NCBI GenBank assembly: GCA_963739175.1
Contig: CAVTZH010000009.1
Coordinates: 1,116,001 to 1,180,000 of the forward strand
Length of the DNA: 64,000 bases
Direction of reading: 5' to 3'
Source: VAZQ01 sp963739175
Lineage (GTDB): Bacteria; Pseudomonadota; Alphaproteobacteria; Rhizobiales; Xanthobacteraceae
This document shows, one piece after another, positions 50,626-62,181 of this stretch. Numbering within the stretch: the stretch's first letter is position 1; each line of letters starts with the position of its first letter. The notes under the pieces were generated by a model. That model had not been told where the DNA came from and did not search any database. It saw only the letters and a list, made by a program, of their open reading frames with translations. The position numbers were made by a program, and so were the translations under genes.

Positions 50626-51995
50626 CTACGCCGCCCCTCTGATCTCGCCGCCACCGGGCGGCGGGATCGGCACGCCGTCGTCGGCATATTCGTTGAGCTT
50701 GTTGCGCAGCGTGCGGATCGAGATGCCGAGGATATTGGCGGCGTGGGTGCGGTTGCCGAGGCAATGCTTGAGCGTCTCGAGGATCAGATCGCGCTCGACG
50801 TCGGCGACGGTGCGCCCGACCAGCGCCCGCGTCACGGTCTCGGCCGCGAGCGTCGCATGCGCCACGGTCGGGTTGCGCGCCTGATCGAGGCGCATCGCCG
50901 TCCGGCGTCAGGATGCCGTCGATGCCGATCTCGTCGCCGGTCGCAAGCAGCACCGCGCGATGCAGCGTGTTCTCCAATTCGCGCACATTGCCCGGCCAGC
51001 GGTTGAGCACCAGCGCGCGCCGCGCCTCCGCCGACAGCGGCCGCGGCGGCACGCCGTTGGCGTCGGCGTATTTCTTGATGAAGTGCTGGGCGAGCTCGAG
51101 GATATCGGCCGGCCGTTCCCGCAACGGCGCGATCTTCAGGTTCACGACATTGAGGCGGAACAGCAGGTCCTCGCGGAACGTGCCGGCGCGCACCGCCTCG
51201 ACCAGGTTGCGGTTCGACGTTGCGATGATGCGGATGTCGACCGGCACCGGCTTGGTGCCGCCGACGCGGTCGATGACGCGTTCCTGGATCGCGCGCAGGA
51301 GCTTGGCCTGCAGCCGCACGTCCATCTCGGAAATCTCGTCGAGCAGCAGCGTGCCGCCGGTCGCCTCCTCGAACTTGCCGATGCGGCGCGCCACCGCGCC
51401 GGTGAAGGAGCCCTTCTCGTGCCCGAACAGTTCGGACTCCAGCAGGTTCTCCGGGATCGCCGCGCAGTTGACCGAGATGAACGGCGCCTTGGCGCGGTTC
51501 GAACGGCTGTGCACATAGCGCGCGATCACCTCCTTGCCGGTGCCGGACTCGCCGGTGATCATCACCGAGGCGTCCGACGGCGCGATCTGCTGCGCGAGCT
51601 TGACCACATGCGCCATCAGCTCGTCGCGATAGATCAGCTCGCGGGTGTCGTCGGTGACGGCCGCGAGCACCGCCGCGATCAGCTCCGGATCGGGCGGCAG
51701 CGGGATGTACTCCTTGGCGCCGGCATGGATGGCGGCGACCGCGGCGCGGGCGTCGGTGCTGACGCCGCAGGCGATGATCGGCACCGAGATGCGTTCGGCC
51801 TCCAGCCGCAGCACCAGGTCGCGGATGTCGAGCGCGACGTCGACCATCAGGAGATCGGCGCCGCGTGCCCGAGCGCAGCACGTTGAGCGCCTGCTCGATG
51901 TCGCTGGCGTGGGTGACGCTGGCGCCGCGATCCATCGCGATCTTGGTCGCTGCGGTGAGCTGACCCTTCAGGGTTCCGACGATCAGGAGACGCAT
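50626..51995 (-). CDS. flbD: sigma-54-dependent flagellar regulator FlbD, frameshifted twice
   Basis: About 456 residues when joined. Receiver-like N-terminus without a clear phospho-site (MRLLIVGTLKGQLTAATKIA); AAA+ domain with Walker A GESGTGKEV, the sigma-54 contact loop GSFTGA (normally GAFTGA), and DEISEMD; Fis-type HTH NRTHAANILGISIRTLRNKL. Shifts: one extra G near 51868 (between VLRS and ARGADLLMVDV) and one near 50897 (between LTPD and AMRLDQAR). FlbD turns on late flagellar genes with RpoN. It ends the fliF-fliG-fliH-fliN-flbD operon. Confidence 0.92.
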
Positions 51996-52045
51996 GGCTC
52001 TATCCTTTCAGTTCGCGTTCGCGCGTTTCTCGCGCGCAGCGCGCA

Positions 52046-52402
52046 TCAATTCCGCTCCGCCTTGATGATTTCCGTCATCGTCACGCCGAGCTTGTCCTCG
52101 ACCAGCACCACTTCGCCGCGGGCGACCAGGCGGTTGTTGACGTAGATGTCGATCGCCTCGCCGACCTTGCGGTCGAGCTCGAGCACCGTGCCGGGCCCGA
52201 GCTTGAGCAGGTCGGAGACCTCCATGCGCGCGCGCCCGAGCACGGCCGAGACCTTGACCGGGACGTCGAACACCGCTTCGAGGTCGGCGGCGCTGTGGCC
52301 CGGCGTCTCCGACGGCTGCGCCGCCAGCGCCGCCGGGTCGAGCGGCGGCATGCCGTTGGCTTCGAGATCGGGAAGCGGCACCTTGCTGTCGTTGTCGCTC
52401 AT
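52046..52402 (-). CDS. fliN: flagellar motor switch protein FliN
   Basis: 118 residues. A short disordered N-terminus (residues 1-40) precedes the SpoA/FliN domain: VFDVPVKVSAVLGRARMEVS, LLKLGPGTVLELDRKVGEAI, IYVNNRLVARGEVVLVEDKL. FliN lines the cytoplasmic ring and, in this lineage, helps CheY binding and export-ATPase docking. It follows fliH by three bases and precedes flbD. Confidence 0.95.
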   Translation of the reverse strand: MSDNDSKVPLPDLEANGMPPLDPAALAAQPSETPGHSAADLEAVFDVPVKVSAVLGRARMEVSDLLKLGPGTVLELDRKVGEAIDIYVNNRLVARGEVVLVEDKLGVTMTEIIKAERN

Positions 52403-52405
52403 GGG

Positions 52406-53065
52406 TTACCTCCACCTGACGTTCGGCGTGCGCGCGCCGTTCGCGTCCACGCCGCTTCGCCGTGCATTGATGTAGCGCGCCACCGCTTCGTCGATCGCGG
52501 CGGCGACGGCGGCGGTGTCGCGGTCGATGCCGCCGTCCGCCCATTCGATGCGGCAGTCGCCGGGCGCGATCTCCGGCTCGGCCAGCAGCACGAGCTTGGT
52601 TTCGGGACTGCAGCGGCGCACGATCTCGTCGAGCTTCTCGCGCGCGCTCTCGTGCAGCGCGTCGTTCACGCGCACCACCACATGCGGGCACTTCACCAGG
52701 TTGCGGAAGCAGCCGATGGCGAGCGCCGCGATCTCCGCGAACGGCTCCTGCGAAACCAGCTCGGGCGCGAGCTTCTTGGCCACCGCGACCGCCACCTCGA
52801 TCGCCTCGGTCTCGAATTTCGCCTCCACCGCGTCGAGATGCTGGTCGAGCGCGCTCATCGCCGCCGCGATCCGCTCGATGATGGCGAGCGAACGCTGCTC
52901 GGCCTCGGCTGAGCCCTGTGCGAAGCCGCGCGCGAAGGCGGCGGCTTCCGCCGCCTTGAGCTTGGCGGCGTGGTCGTCGAGCGTCATCAACGACTTGCGC
53001 TCGCCCCCGCCCGGGGCGAAGTCGTTCTCGAACATGAATTTGGCCGGCGCCGCTCTCATTTTCAT
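52406..53065 (-). CDS. fliH: flagellar assembly protein FliH
   Basis: 219 residues. The N-terminal KMRAAPAKFMFENDF and a long Ala/Glu helix (AAKLKAAEAAAFARGFAQGS) lead to the C-terminal FliI-binding domain (VVVRVNDALHESAREKLDEI, CRIEWADGGIDRDTAAVAAA). FliH regulates the FliI ATPase. It lies four bases after fliG and three before fliN, typical of an operon. Divergent N-terminal sequence makes this family easy to miss, but position supports it. Confidence 0.88.
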   Translation of the reverse strand: MKMRAAPAKFMFENDFAPGGGERKSLMTLDDHAAKLKAAEAAAFARGFAQGSAEAEQRSLAIIERIAAAMSALDQHLDAVEAKFETEAIEVAVAVAKKLAPELVSQEPFAEIAALAIGCFRNLVKCPHVVVRVNDALHESAREKLDEIVRRCSPETKLVLLAEPEIAPGDCRIEWADGGIDRDTAAVAAAIDEAVARYINARRSGVDANGARTPNVRWR

Positions 53066-53069
53066 CGCC

Positions 53070-54155
53070 TCAATAGATCAGCTCTTCGTCGCCACGGCTC
53101 TTCGAGATCATGATCTCGCCCTTGGCGGCGAGGTCCTTGGCGAGATTGACGAGCTGCGATTGCGCCTCGTCGACGTCGCGCAGCCGCACCGGACCCATGG
53201 CCTGCATGTCGTCGGCCAGCATCTTGGCGGCGCGCGTCGACATGTTGCTCATGAAGAACTGGCGCACGGTCTCGTTCGCGCCCTTGAGCGCGATCGCGAG
53301 CTTGTCCTTGTCGATATTGCGCATCATGGTCTGCGCCGAGCCGGTGTCGAGCCGCGTCAGGTCGTCGAAGGTGAACATCAGCGTCTTGATGCGCTCGGCG
53401 CTCTCGCGGTTCTGGTCCTCGAGCGCGGTCATGAAGCGGGTCTCGGTCTGCCGGTCGAAATTGTTGAAGATCTCCGCCATCACCTCATGGGCGTCGCGGC
53501 GCCGGGTCTGCGAGAGGTTCGACATGAATTCGGTGCGCAGCGTGCTCTCGACCCGCTCCAGCACTTCCTTCTGCACCGCCTCCATCTTCAGCATGCGGTT
53601 GACGACGTCGAGCGCGAGGTCCTCCGGCAGGATGCCGAGCACGCGCGCGGCGTGCTCCGGCCTGATCTTGGAGAGCACCACCGCCACGGTCTGCGGGTAT
53701 TCGTTCTTGAGGTAGTTGGCGAGCACCTCTTCCTGAACGTTGGAGAGCTTCTCCCACATGTTGCGGCCGGCCGGGCCGCGGATTTCTTCCATGATGCCGC
53801 CGACGCGTTCGACCGGCAGGAATTGGTGCAGCAGCCGCTCGGTGGCGTCGTAGTTGCCCATCAGCGCGCCCGACGCCGACATGCGTCCGACGAACTCGAG
53901 CAGCAGGTGCTCGACCGATTCGGCCTCGATGGTGCCGAGCGTCGACATCACCACCGACAATTCGCGCAATTCGTCGTCGTCGAGCATGCCCCAGATCTTG
54001 CCGCTGTGCTGCTCGCCGAGCGCGAGCATGAGCACGGCGGCGCGCTCCGGCCCGGTCAGCTTGCGCGGCGGCCGCCCGCTGCTGCGGCCGGCGAGCGCCG
54101 CCACCACGCCCTCGATGTTGCGTTTGGCTTGCTCTTGGTCTTGGGCTGATGCCAT
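53070..54155 (-). CDS. fliG: flagellar motor switch protein FliG
   Basis: 361 residues, three domains. N-terminal FliF-binding part (RKLTGPERAAVLMLALGEQH); middle armadillo-like domain (NVQEEVLANYLKNEYPQTVA, LSKIRPEHAARVLGILPE); C-terminal torque domain (RIKTLMFTFDDLTRLDTGSA, VNLAKDLAAKGEIMISKSRG, DEELIY) with the charged residues that meet MotA. Present in full length; the last residues (DEELIY) are usual for rhizobial FliG. Confidence 0.97.
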   Translation of the reverse strand: MASAQDQEQAKRNIEGVVAALAGRSSGRPPRKLTGPERAAVLMLALGEQHSGKIWGMLDDDELRELSVVMSTLGTIEAESVEHLLLEFVGRMSASGALMGNYDATERLLHQFLPVERVGGIMEEIRGPAGRNMWEKLSNVQEEVLANYLKNEYPQTVAVVLSKIRPEHAARVLGILPEDLALDVVNRMLKMEAVQKEVLERVESTLRTEFMSNLSQTRRRDAHEVMAEIFNNFDRQTETRFMTALEDQNRESAERIKTLMFTFDDLTRLDTGSAQTMMRNIDKDKLAIALKGANETVRQFFMSNMSTRAAKMLADDMQAMGPVRLRDVDEAQSQLVNLAKDLAAKGEIMISKSRGDEELIY

Positions 54156-54164
54156 GGCGATTTA

Positions 54165-55816
54165 TCAGGCTGCGCTTTCGTGGAGCCAGGTGCGGATGAT
54201 GGAGACGGTCTCGGTCGGATTGCGGTCCACCAGCTCGCCGACGCGCTGCACCGACTGGGCGTGGACCTGGCCCTGCACCTGCGCGATGTCGATCATCTTG
54301 GCGGTCTGGTTCGGAACCGCCTTGATCTCTTCCGGCGACGCCCCGGCGGCGATCGCGGTCGGCACGTCGCCGCCCGCGATGGCGGCGGCGATCGCGGCTT
54401 GTTGGCCGCGCCCGCCTTCGGGCGCCAGGATGCGGCGCACCAGCGGCCGCACCACCGTGAACAGCACCACCAGGCCGAGCAGCGCCATCACCAGGAGCTC
54501 GACCCAGTGCATCACGTCGGCTTTGGTGAACTGCAGGAAAGACAGCCAGCCGGTCGGTTCGGCTATGGGGGTGGCAGCAGTCTCGGCGAAGCGCAGGTTG
54601 ACGACCTCGACCTGATCGCCGCGCTTCTGGTCGAAGCCGATCGCGGTGCGCACCAGCGCTGAGATGCGGTCGAGCTCTTCCTTGTCGCGCGGCTGATAGG
54701 CCGCCTCGCCGTTGGCGCCGCGGGTGTAGTTGCCGTCGACCAGCACCGCGACCGAGACGCGGTTGATGCGTCCGCCTTCGGTGACTTCGGTCTTGGTCGA
54801 GCGCGAGATCTCGTAGTTCACGATCTCTTCGGTCTTGCGCCCCTGCTCGCGCGCCTGCTGCTGATTCTCGGCGCCCGCGCCGCCGCGCTGGCCGCCCGGC
54901 AGCTCGTTGCCGACGGAGACCTGCCGTCCTGGCCGTTGGCGCCGCTGTTGGTCGATTCTTCGCGGGTCTGGCTCGAGCGCAGGACGCGGCCTTCCGGGTC
55001 GAACTTCTCGGAAGTTTGCGTGACGCGGTTGAAGTCGAAGTCGGCGGTGAGCTGCACCCGCGCCCGGCCCGGACCGACCACCGAGGTCACGATGGTCTCG
55101 ACCTGGTCGCGCAGCCGCCGCTCGTAGGCGATCTGGCGCTCGTCGGCGGTCACGCCCATCGCGTTGTCGCCGCGCGCGCCGTCCGCCAAGAGCCGGCCGG
55201 TCTCGTCGATCACCGACACGCGCTCGGGCTTCAGGCCGTTGACGGCGGACGCCACCAGGTGGCGGACCGCCCGCACCTGCTGCGGTTCGAGCATGCCGCG
55301 GACCCGCAGCACGATCGAGGCCGACGGCTCCGGCCGGTCGCGCGAGAACAGCTGCCGCTCCGGCAGCACCAGGTGCACGCGCGCCATCTGGATCCGTTCG
55401 ATCGCCCGGATGGTGCGCGCGAGCTCGCCTTCGAGCGCGCGCAGGTGGTTGACGTTCTGGACGAAGCTGGTGGCGCCGAGCGTGTCGGAGCGGTCGAAAA
55501 TCTCGTAGCCGACGCCGCCGCCCTTGGGCAGGCCGCCCTCGGCGAGCTTCATGCGCAGCCGCGCCACCCGGTCGCGCGGCACCAAGATCATGGCGCCCTC
55601 GTTGCGCAACTGGAACGGGATATTCTGCCGCTCCAGGTCCTTGATGATGGCGCCGGAGTCCTCGAGCGAGAGATCGGAGAACAGCATCGTCATCTGCGGC
55701 GCCGACATCCGCATGATGATGAAGGCAAAGAAGCCGATCAGCGTCACCGCGACCGCGACCATCGCCGCGATCCGGGCTGCCCCCAGTGATTTCAAGAACT
55801 CGACCAGTCCGTTCAC
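54165..55816 (-). CDS. fliF: flagellar MS-ring protein FliF, frameshifted
   Basis: About 550 residues. Start taken at GTG 55816 (VNGLVEFLKSLGAARIAAMV), where homologues begin; the frame further back is unsupported. First membrane helix at about 15-38; ring-building motifs YEIFDRSDTLGATSFVQNVN and VRAVRHLVASAVNGLKPERV; second membrane helix near the C-terminus (MALLGLVVLFTVVRPLVRRI) followed by the FliG-binding end (IIRTWLHESAA). A shift near 54923 (one base missing or two extra) lies in the low-complexity loop between ANGQ and QVSVGNELPGG. FliF is the base on which the motor is built. A CtrA-like box precedes it. Confidence 0.94.
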
Positions 55817-55867
55817 GGACCCCGACCCCGGTAATGACCTACCCGGCAAGAATTGCCCGGTTCATGG

Positions 55868-55882
55868 TTACCGTCGGGTTAA
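55868..55882. promoter_or_regulatory. CtrA-box-like site upstream of fliF
   Basis: TTAC-CGTCGGG-TTAA matches the CtrA consensus with one mismatch; on the fliF strand it reads TTAACCCGACGGTAAC. It lies 52-66 nt before the GTG start, in the 114-nt gap between fliF and the DUF1236 gene. Confidence 0.55.
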
Positions 55883-55930
55883 CGAATGGGTTACAGGGTC
55901 AAGAATTGGGTCGAGGAGGCCGGACTGTGG

Positions 55931-56290
55931 CTAATCGATCACTTCGACCACCTTCTGGTCCTGCGGGTCGACGATCAGGATCTGGCTCTCCGTGACATAG
56001 AGACGGTGCGACTTGATCAGGGCACCTTCTGGCCGATCAGCGGCGGAATCGGGCTGCAGCGCGACCTTGCCGGGGATTTCGTCGCCGGCCGCCAGCTTGA
56101 GATCGTCCTTGGCCGGGGCGACTTTGAGCTCCTTGACCAGTTCGCGGATCACATGGCGCTGCTCGAGGGTGAGGTTGACGGTCCGCGTGCCGGCCGGGAC
56201 TCCCGGATTCGGCGGCTGGGCGTACCCAGGGACGGCGATCAGCAGGACGGCGCAAAGCGCCAGTCCGAGTAGCCTCGTGACGCGTTGCAT
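55931..56290 (-). CDS. exported DUF1236 protein
   Basis: 119 residues from ATG 56290 (an in-frame start at 56335 is less likely): a signal peptide (TRLLGLALCAVLLIAVPGYA), then the DUF1236 domain with YVTESQILIVDPQDQKVVEV-ID, the conserved final strand (Y...D..T..VV.VI). Small periplasmic proteins of this type are common in Rhizobiales; role unknown. Confidence 0.85.
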   Translation of the reverse strand: MQRVTRLLGLALCAVLLIAVPGYAQPPNPGVPAGTRTVNLTLEQRHVIRELVKELKVAPAKDDLKLAAGDEIPGKVALQPDSAADRPEGALIKSHRLYVTESQILIVDPQDQKVVEVID

Positions 56291-56388
56291 ATGTTCGTCC
56301 TTGGGCTTGATCCTTGCAGCTTTGGTGTGTGCCACAAGTCAATCGACAGGCAGGGGCGAAAGTTCCATCCCGCGTTGCTCCAAAACGC

Positions 56389-56419
56389 GACAACGCCGGC
56401 GTGATGAGCCGGCGTCGTC
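56389..56419. terminator. hairpin between sciP and DUF1236 genes
   Basis: GACAACGCCGGC and GCCGGCGTCGTC pair with one mismatch around GTGATGA. On the sciP strand it is followed by GCGTTTTGG. It stands 31 nt after the sciP stop and would end its transcript. Confidence 0.7.
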
Positions 56420-56449
56420 AGGAATTCGGTAAGGAGTCTTTCGCGGACG

Positions 56450-56725
56450 TTACTGGCGATACTGCTGGATGCGCGTGGTGCGCAGACCGGCAAGTCCATG
56501 CTGATCGATGGAATACTGCCAGGAAAGGAATTCTTCGACGGTCAGCGTGTAGCGGCTGCAGGCTTCCTCGAGCGAGAGGAGACCGCCACGCACGGCTGCG
56601 ACGACTTCGGCCTTGCGCCGAATCACCCAGCGCTTCGTGCCAGGTGCGGGCAAATCGGCGATCGTCAGCGGGCTGCCGTCCGGCCCGATGACGTATTTGG
56701 CCCTTGGTCGTAGGGGCTCAGTCAT
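56450..56725 (-). CDS. sciP: CtrA inhibitor SciP (DUF1153)
   Basis: 91 residues matching the SciP family closely: RPRAKYVIGPDGSPLTIADL, KRWVIRRKAEVVAAVRGGLL, then SLEEACSRYTLTVEEFLSWQ in the helix-turn-helix. SciP binds DNA and CtrA and blocks CtrA-dependent transcription in swarmer-stage Caulobacter. Here a CtrA-box-like site lies about 55-70 nt upstream, so CtrA may drive its own inhibitor. A GAATC (GANTC) site overlaps the region just before the ATG. Confidence 0.95.
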   Translation of the reverse strand: MTEPLRPRAKYVIGPDGSPLTIADLPAPGTKRWVIRRKAEVVAAVRGGLLSLEEACSRYTLTVEEFLSWQYSIDQHGLAGLRTTRIQQYRQ

Positions 56726-56779
56726 GAATCACTCACGCACTCGACTGACCAACTCGCCATGAAAACTACATGCTGCCGC

Positions 56780-56794
56780 TTAAAATTTGCCTAA
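56780..56794. promoter_or_regulatory. CtrA-box-like site upstream of sciP
   Basis: TTAA-AATTTGC-CTAA fits TTAA-N7-TTAA with one mismatch. It is 55-69 nt upstream of the sciP start. The remainder of 56726-57039 (314 nt) shows no gene. Confidence 0.5.
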
Positions 56795-57039
56795 GCCCAT
56801 CGGATCAATTGGGAAAATGTTGCCGTGCGTTGTTATTGGCTGCGTGTTGCCCGATTGTGGCCGCGCCGGAACCGGATTGACCCCTCAGCGCGTTACCTCT
56901 TTCGCACCGCGGCTTACCTTTCGGTAACGGATGGGCGGCCGCGCTAATGGAAATGCCTCCCTGGGGTGGGACGTGGGGTAGGGCTATTCTGTTCCAATTG
57001 ACGAGCTTTCGATTCAACTGAACTTCGAGAGTTCCGCCG

Positions 57040-59657
<2,618 letters not shown>

Positions 59658-59676
59658 TCTAGGTCAATAAGAGAGA

Positions 59677-60357
59677 TCACGTGGTCGGCCGCACCACGCG
59701 CTTGATCTTGTCGAGCGTGAAGGGCTGGCCGCCGACCTTGAGCTCCGGCGGCGTCTTGGTGAGGTCGACGGAGTCGACGACGCCTTCGATCTCGGTCGGG
59801 ATCGCCACGGTCTGCCCGCTGGTGTCTTTTCCAGTTACCGAGATGGTGTAGTTGCCGTCCGGCCATTTCACGCCCTGGGCGTCGCGGCCGTCCCACTGGA
59901 AGCTCTGCATCCCGGCGTTCATCGAGAAGCTGCCGGTATAGACGGTCTGGCCGGTGCTGTTGCGGATCGTCACCTGGGAGGTGACCGGCTTTGGCACGTT
60001 GAAGGTCCAGGTCGCCTGGCCGTTCTTCAGCGCCGCGGTCTGGCCGTCGATCGCAACCGTGGCGCCGACATAGGCGAGGGCGGTGGTCGCCTGCGCCGAC
60101 CTCTCGATCGAGATCAGGGTCTCGAGCTGCGTGTTCTGCTTGATCTGCTGCTCGACCTGCGCGAACTGCACCAGCTGCTGGGTGAACTGGTTGGTGTCGA
60201 GCGGATCGAGCGGGTTCTGGTTCTTGAGCTGCGTGGTGAGCAGCGTCAGGAAGGTCTGAAAGTTGCTGGCCAGCGAGTTGTTGTCGACCGTGCTCTTGAC
60301 CGCGTTATTGATCGTGGCCTGCACGTTGGAGGTGGTGTTGGGGATGACCGTGGCCAT
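59677..60357 (-). CDS. flgD: flagellar hook-capping/assembly protein FlgD
   Basis: 226 residues. N-terminal LASNFQTFLTLLTTQLKNQN and PLDPLDTNQFTQQLVQFAQV are the conserved FlgD region; the C-terminal part has a tudor/FnIII-like fold (SFQWDGRDAQGVKWPDGNYT, ISVTGKDTSGQTVAI). FlgD sits at the growing hook tip. It follows fliK by ten bases; the hook protein gene flgE is not in view, though it would be expected nearby to the left in other genomes. Confidence 0.94.
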   Translation of the reverse strand: MATVIPNTTSNVQATINNAVKSTVDNNSLASNFQTFLTLLTTQLKNQNPLDPLDTNQFTQQLVQFAQVEQQIKQNTQLETLISIERSAQATTALAYVGATVAIDGQTAALKNGQATWTFNVPKPVTSQVTIRNSTGQTVYTGSFSMNAGMQSFQWDGRDAQGVKWPDGNYTISVTGKDTSGQTVAIPTEIEGVVDSVDLTKTPPELKVGGQPFTLDKIKRVVRPTT

Positions 60358-60367
60358 GTCAGGTTCC

Positions 60368-61984
60368 TCAAACGCGGATGTCGATGCCGCTGCCGCCGCG
60401 CAGCGTCAGGCCGTAGGCCGTTGACGCGGCTTCGGTGGCGGGCAACTCGGGATCGGCGATCAAAATGCGTGGGTTGTTGGAGTCGTTGCGGTCGTCACGC
60501 CCGGCGGACGACTGGTCGCGCAACGAGAATTGCAGGCTGTTGTCGGAGGTCTTGAGGCCGGCGTCCTGCAGCGCGCGTTCGAGCTGATGGGCGTCGCGGC
60601 GCAGCACGTCGAGCGTCTCCGCCTTCTCGACCACCAGCCGCGACGTGACATTGCCGCTGCGATCGATATCGAGCCGCACGTCGATGCGTCCGAGCTCCGG
60701 CGGATCGAGACGGATCTCGAAACGGTTGCGCCCGGACAGCGCGCGCGACGCAATCTCGACCGCGAGGCTCTCGAGCGGCACCGGCGACGACACCAGGGGA
60801 TTGGAGGCGTCGGCGCTCTGCGCGGCGTGCGCGGTGGCAGCGACCGCCTGCCCGAAGTCACGACCGCTTTGCAGATGCGCGAGCTGGCTGCCGTCCGGCG
60901 TGGGTTGTTGCGCGGCGTGGATGAAATCGCTTACCGCGCTCGCGTTTTGCGGACGTTCGGTCGCGTCCGGCCCATGCGGACGCGCTGATGGTGGGGAGGG
61001 CGTTTCGGCATGCGCCGGTTTCTCCGGCGCGGTTTTGGTTTCGGCGTGCTCCGCGCCCGCAGTGGGTGCGATCGCCGCCGCGGTCTCAGGCGTCGCTGAG
61101 GGCTGCGGCTGCTGGTTCGCGGCCTCCGGCGTCGTCGTCGCTTCAACCGACGCCGGCTTGGCCTCCGGCATGGTCGGCGGCGGTGCGGCGGCCTGCTGCT
61201 GCGCCGCTTGTTCGGATGCTTGCGGCGCCGGCGTGGCCGGCGGCGGCGCTTGCGGCACGGTTGGCGTGCTCGCGCCGACGGCAGCGACGGCCGCGATTTC
61301 GCCGGCGGCGGTTGCGGTAACCCCGGCCGCCGCCGCGGACTCGACCGTGTCGGGATCAGTCGGTGCGGTGGCAGCCGGGGTCGCCGCAGCCGCCAGTGAC
61401 GGCGTTTCAGTTGCGACCGGTTGCGCGGGTGATGGCGGTGTCTCAACCGATGCCGCCAGCGCGGCGTCGATTGCGACGGTCGCTTCGTTGGAAGTGTCGC
61501 TCGTGCTGTCAGCCGGCTGCGGCGCCAGCTCAGGAGTCACCGCCGCCTGGCCGGCGGCGGCGATCTCGAATGGCTTTGCGGCCTCGTCGTCGTCTTGCTC
61601 GGTGGCCGAGGTTTGCGTTGCGCAAGCCTGCGCCGCGGCATCGGGGGAGGGCTCTTCGTCGGTTTGCTGCGGACGCTCGGCGTCGGTGCGGTGCATGTGG
61701 CTGCGCGGCGGCTCGGTCCGTTGGGTGGCCGATGCGCCGTTGGTCCGCTTGGCGTTGGGCCGCGGCGGCGCCTCGCCGCCGGCCTCGGCCAGCAGGATCG
61801 AAAACGGCGACGTCGAATCCTTGGGCTCGCCCATGCGTTCTCGCTGGGTCAGACCGTTATGTTGCGGCTTCAGAACGCTGGCCTTGGACGCCACCTGCGG
61901 CACGGATGCACCTCTCGACACGAAATCAGTCGCGGTCAGCGGTGCAATCCCCGGGCCATGCCCCGGATCTCGAAAAATTGCCAA
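60368..61984 (-). CDS. fliK: flagellar hook-length control protein FliK
   Basis: 538 residues from TTG 61984 (true start uncertain; several internal candidates). Long Ala/Pro/Thr-rich centre (about residues 80-400) as in FliK molecular rulers, ending in the Flg_hook domain: LAVEIASRALSGRNRFEIRL, PPELGRIDVRLDIDRSGNVT, VVEKAETLDVLRRDAHQLER, ALQDAGLKTSDNSLQFSLRD. FliK measures the hook and switches export to filament proteins via FlhB. It lies directly before flgD in one operon. Confidence 0.9.
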   Translation of the reverse strand: MAIFRDPGHGPGIAPLTATDFVSRGASVPQVASKASVLKPQHNGLTQRERMGEPKDSTSPFSILLAEAGGEAPPRPNAKRTNGASATQRTEPPRSHMHRTDAERPQQTDEEPSPDAAAQACATQTSATEQDDDEAAKPFEIAAAGQAAVTPELAPQPADSTSDTSNEATVAIDAALAASVETPPSPAQPVATETPSLAAAATPAATAPTDPDTVESAAAAGVTATAAGEIAAVAAVGASTPTVPQAPPPATPAPQASEQAAQQQAAAPPPTMPEAKPASVEATTTPEAANQQPQPSATPETAAAIAPTAGAEHAETKTAPEKPAHAETPSPPSARPHGPDATERPQNASAVSDFIHAAQQPTPDGSQLAHLQSGRDFGQAVAATAHAAQSADASNPLVSSPVPLESLAVEIASRALSGRNRFEIRLDPPELGRIDVRLDIDRSGNVTSRLVVEKAETLDVLRRDAHQLERALQDAGLKTSDNSLQFSLRDQSSAGRDDRNDSNNPRILIADPELPATEAASTAYGLTLRGGSGIDIRV

Positions 61985-62181
61985 AGTTTCAAGAGCTTGT
62001 CATAAGGAGGCGGCGGCCCGGATGGAGGCTGTGGCCGGCACGACCTGCTGGCCGGCGGCAAGAACTGCCCATCTGGGGCCACCGATGCGATGACGCGCGG
62101 GAATCCCTATAATAAGGGTGCGCGGCAAAACCGGCCCCCGGCCGACGATTTTGAAGGAGCGCGGCTCGGCCGCGGCCCAGG

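Noticed and set aside
61985..62181. Sigma-54 (RpoN) promoter upstream of fliK
   Set aside because: GGGCAGTTCTTGC resembles the -24/-12 pattern but the GG-GC spacing is one base short, so it was not listed.
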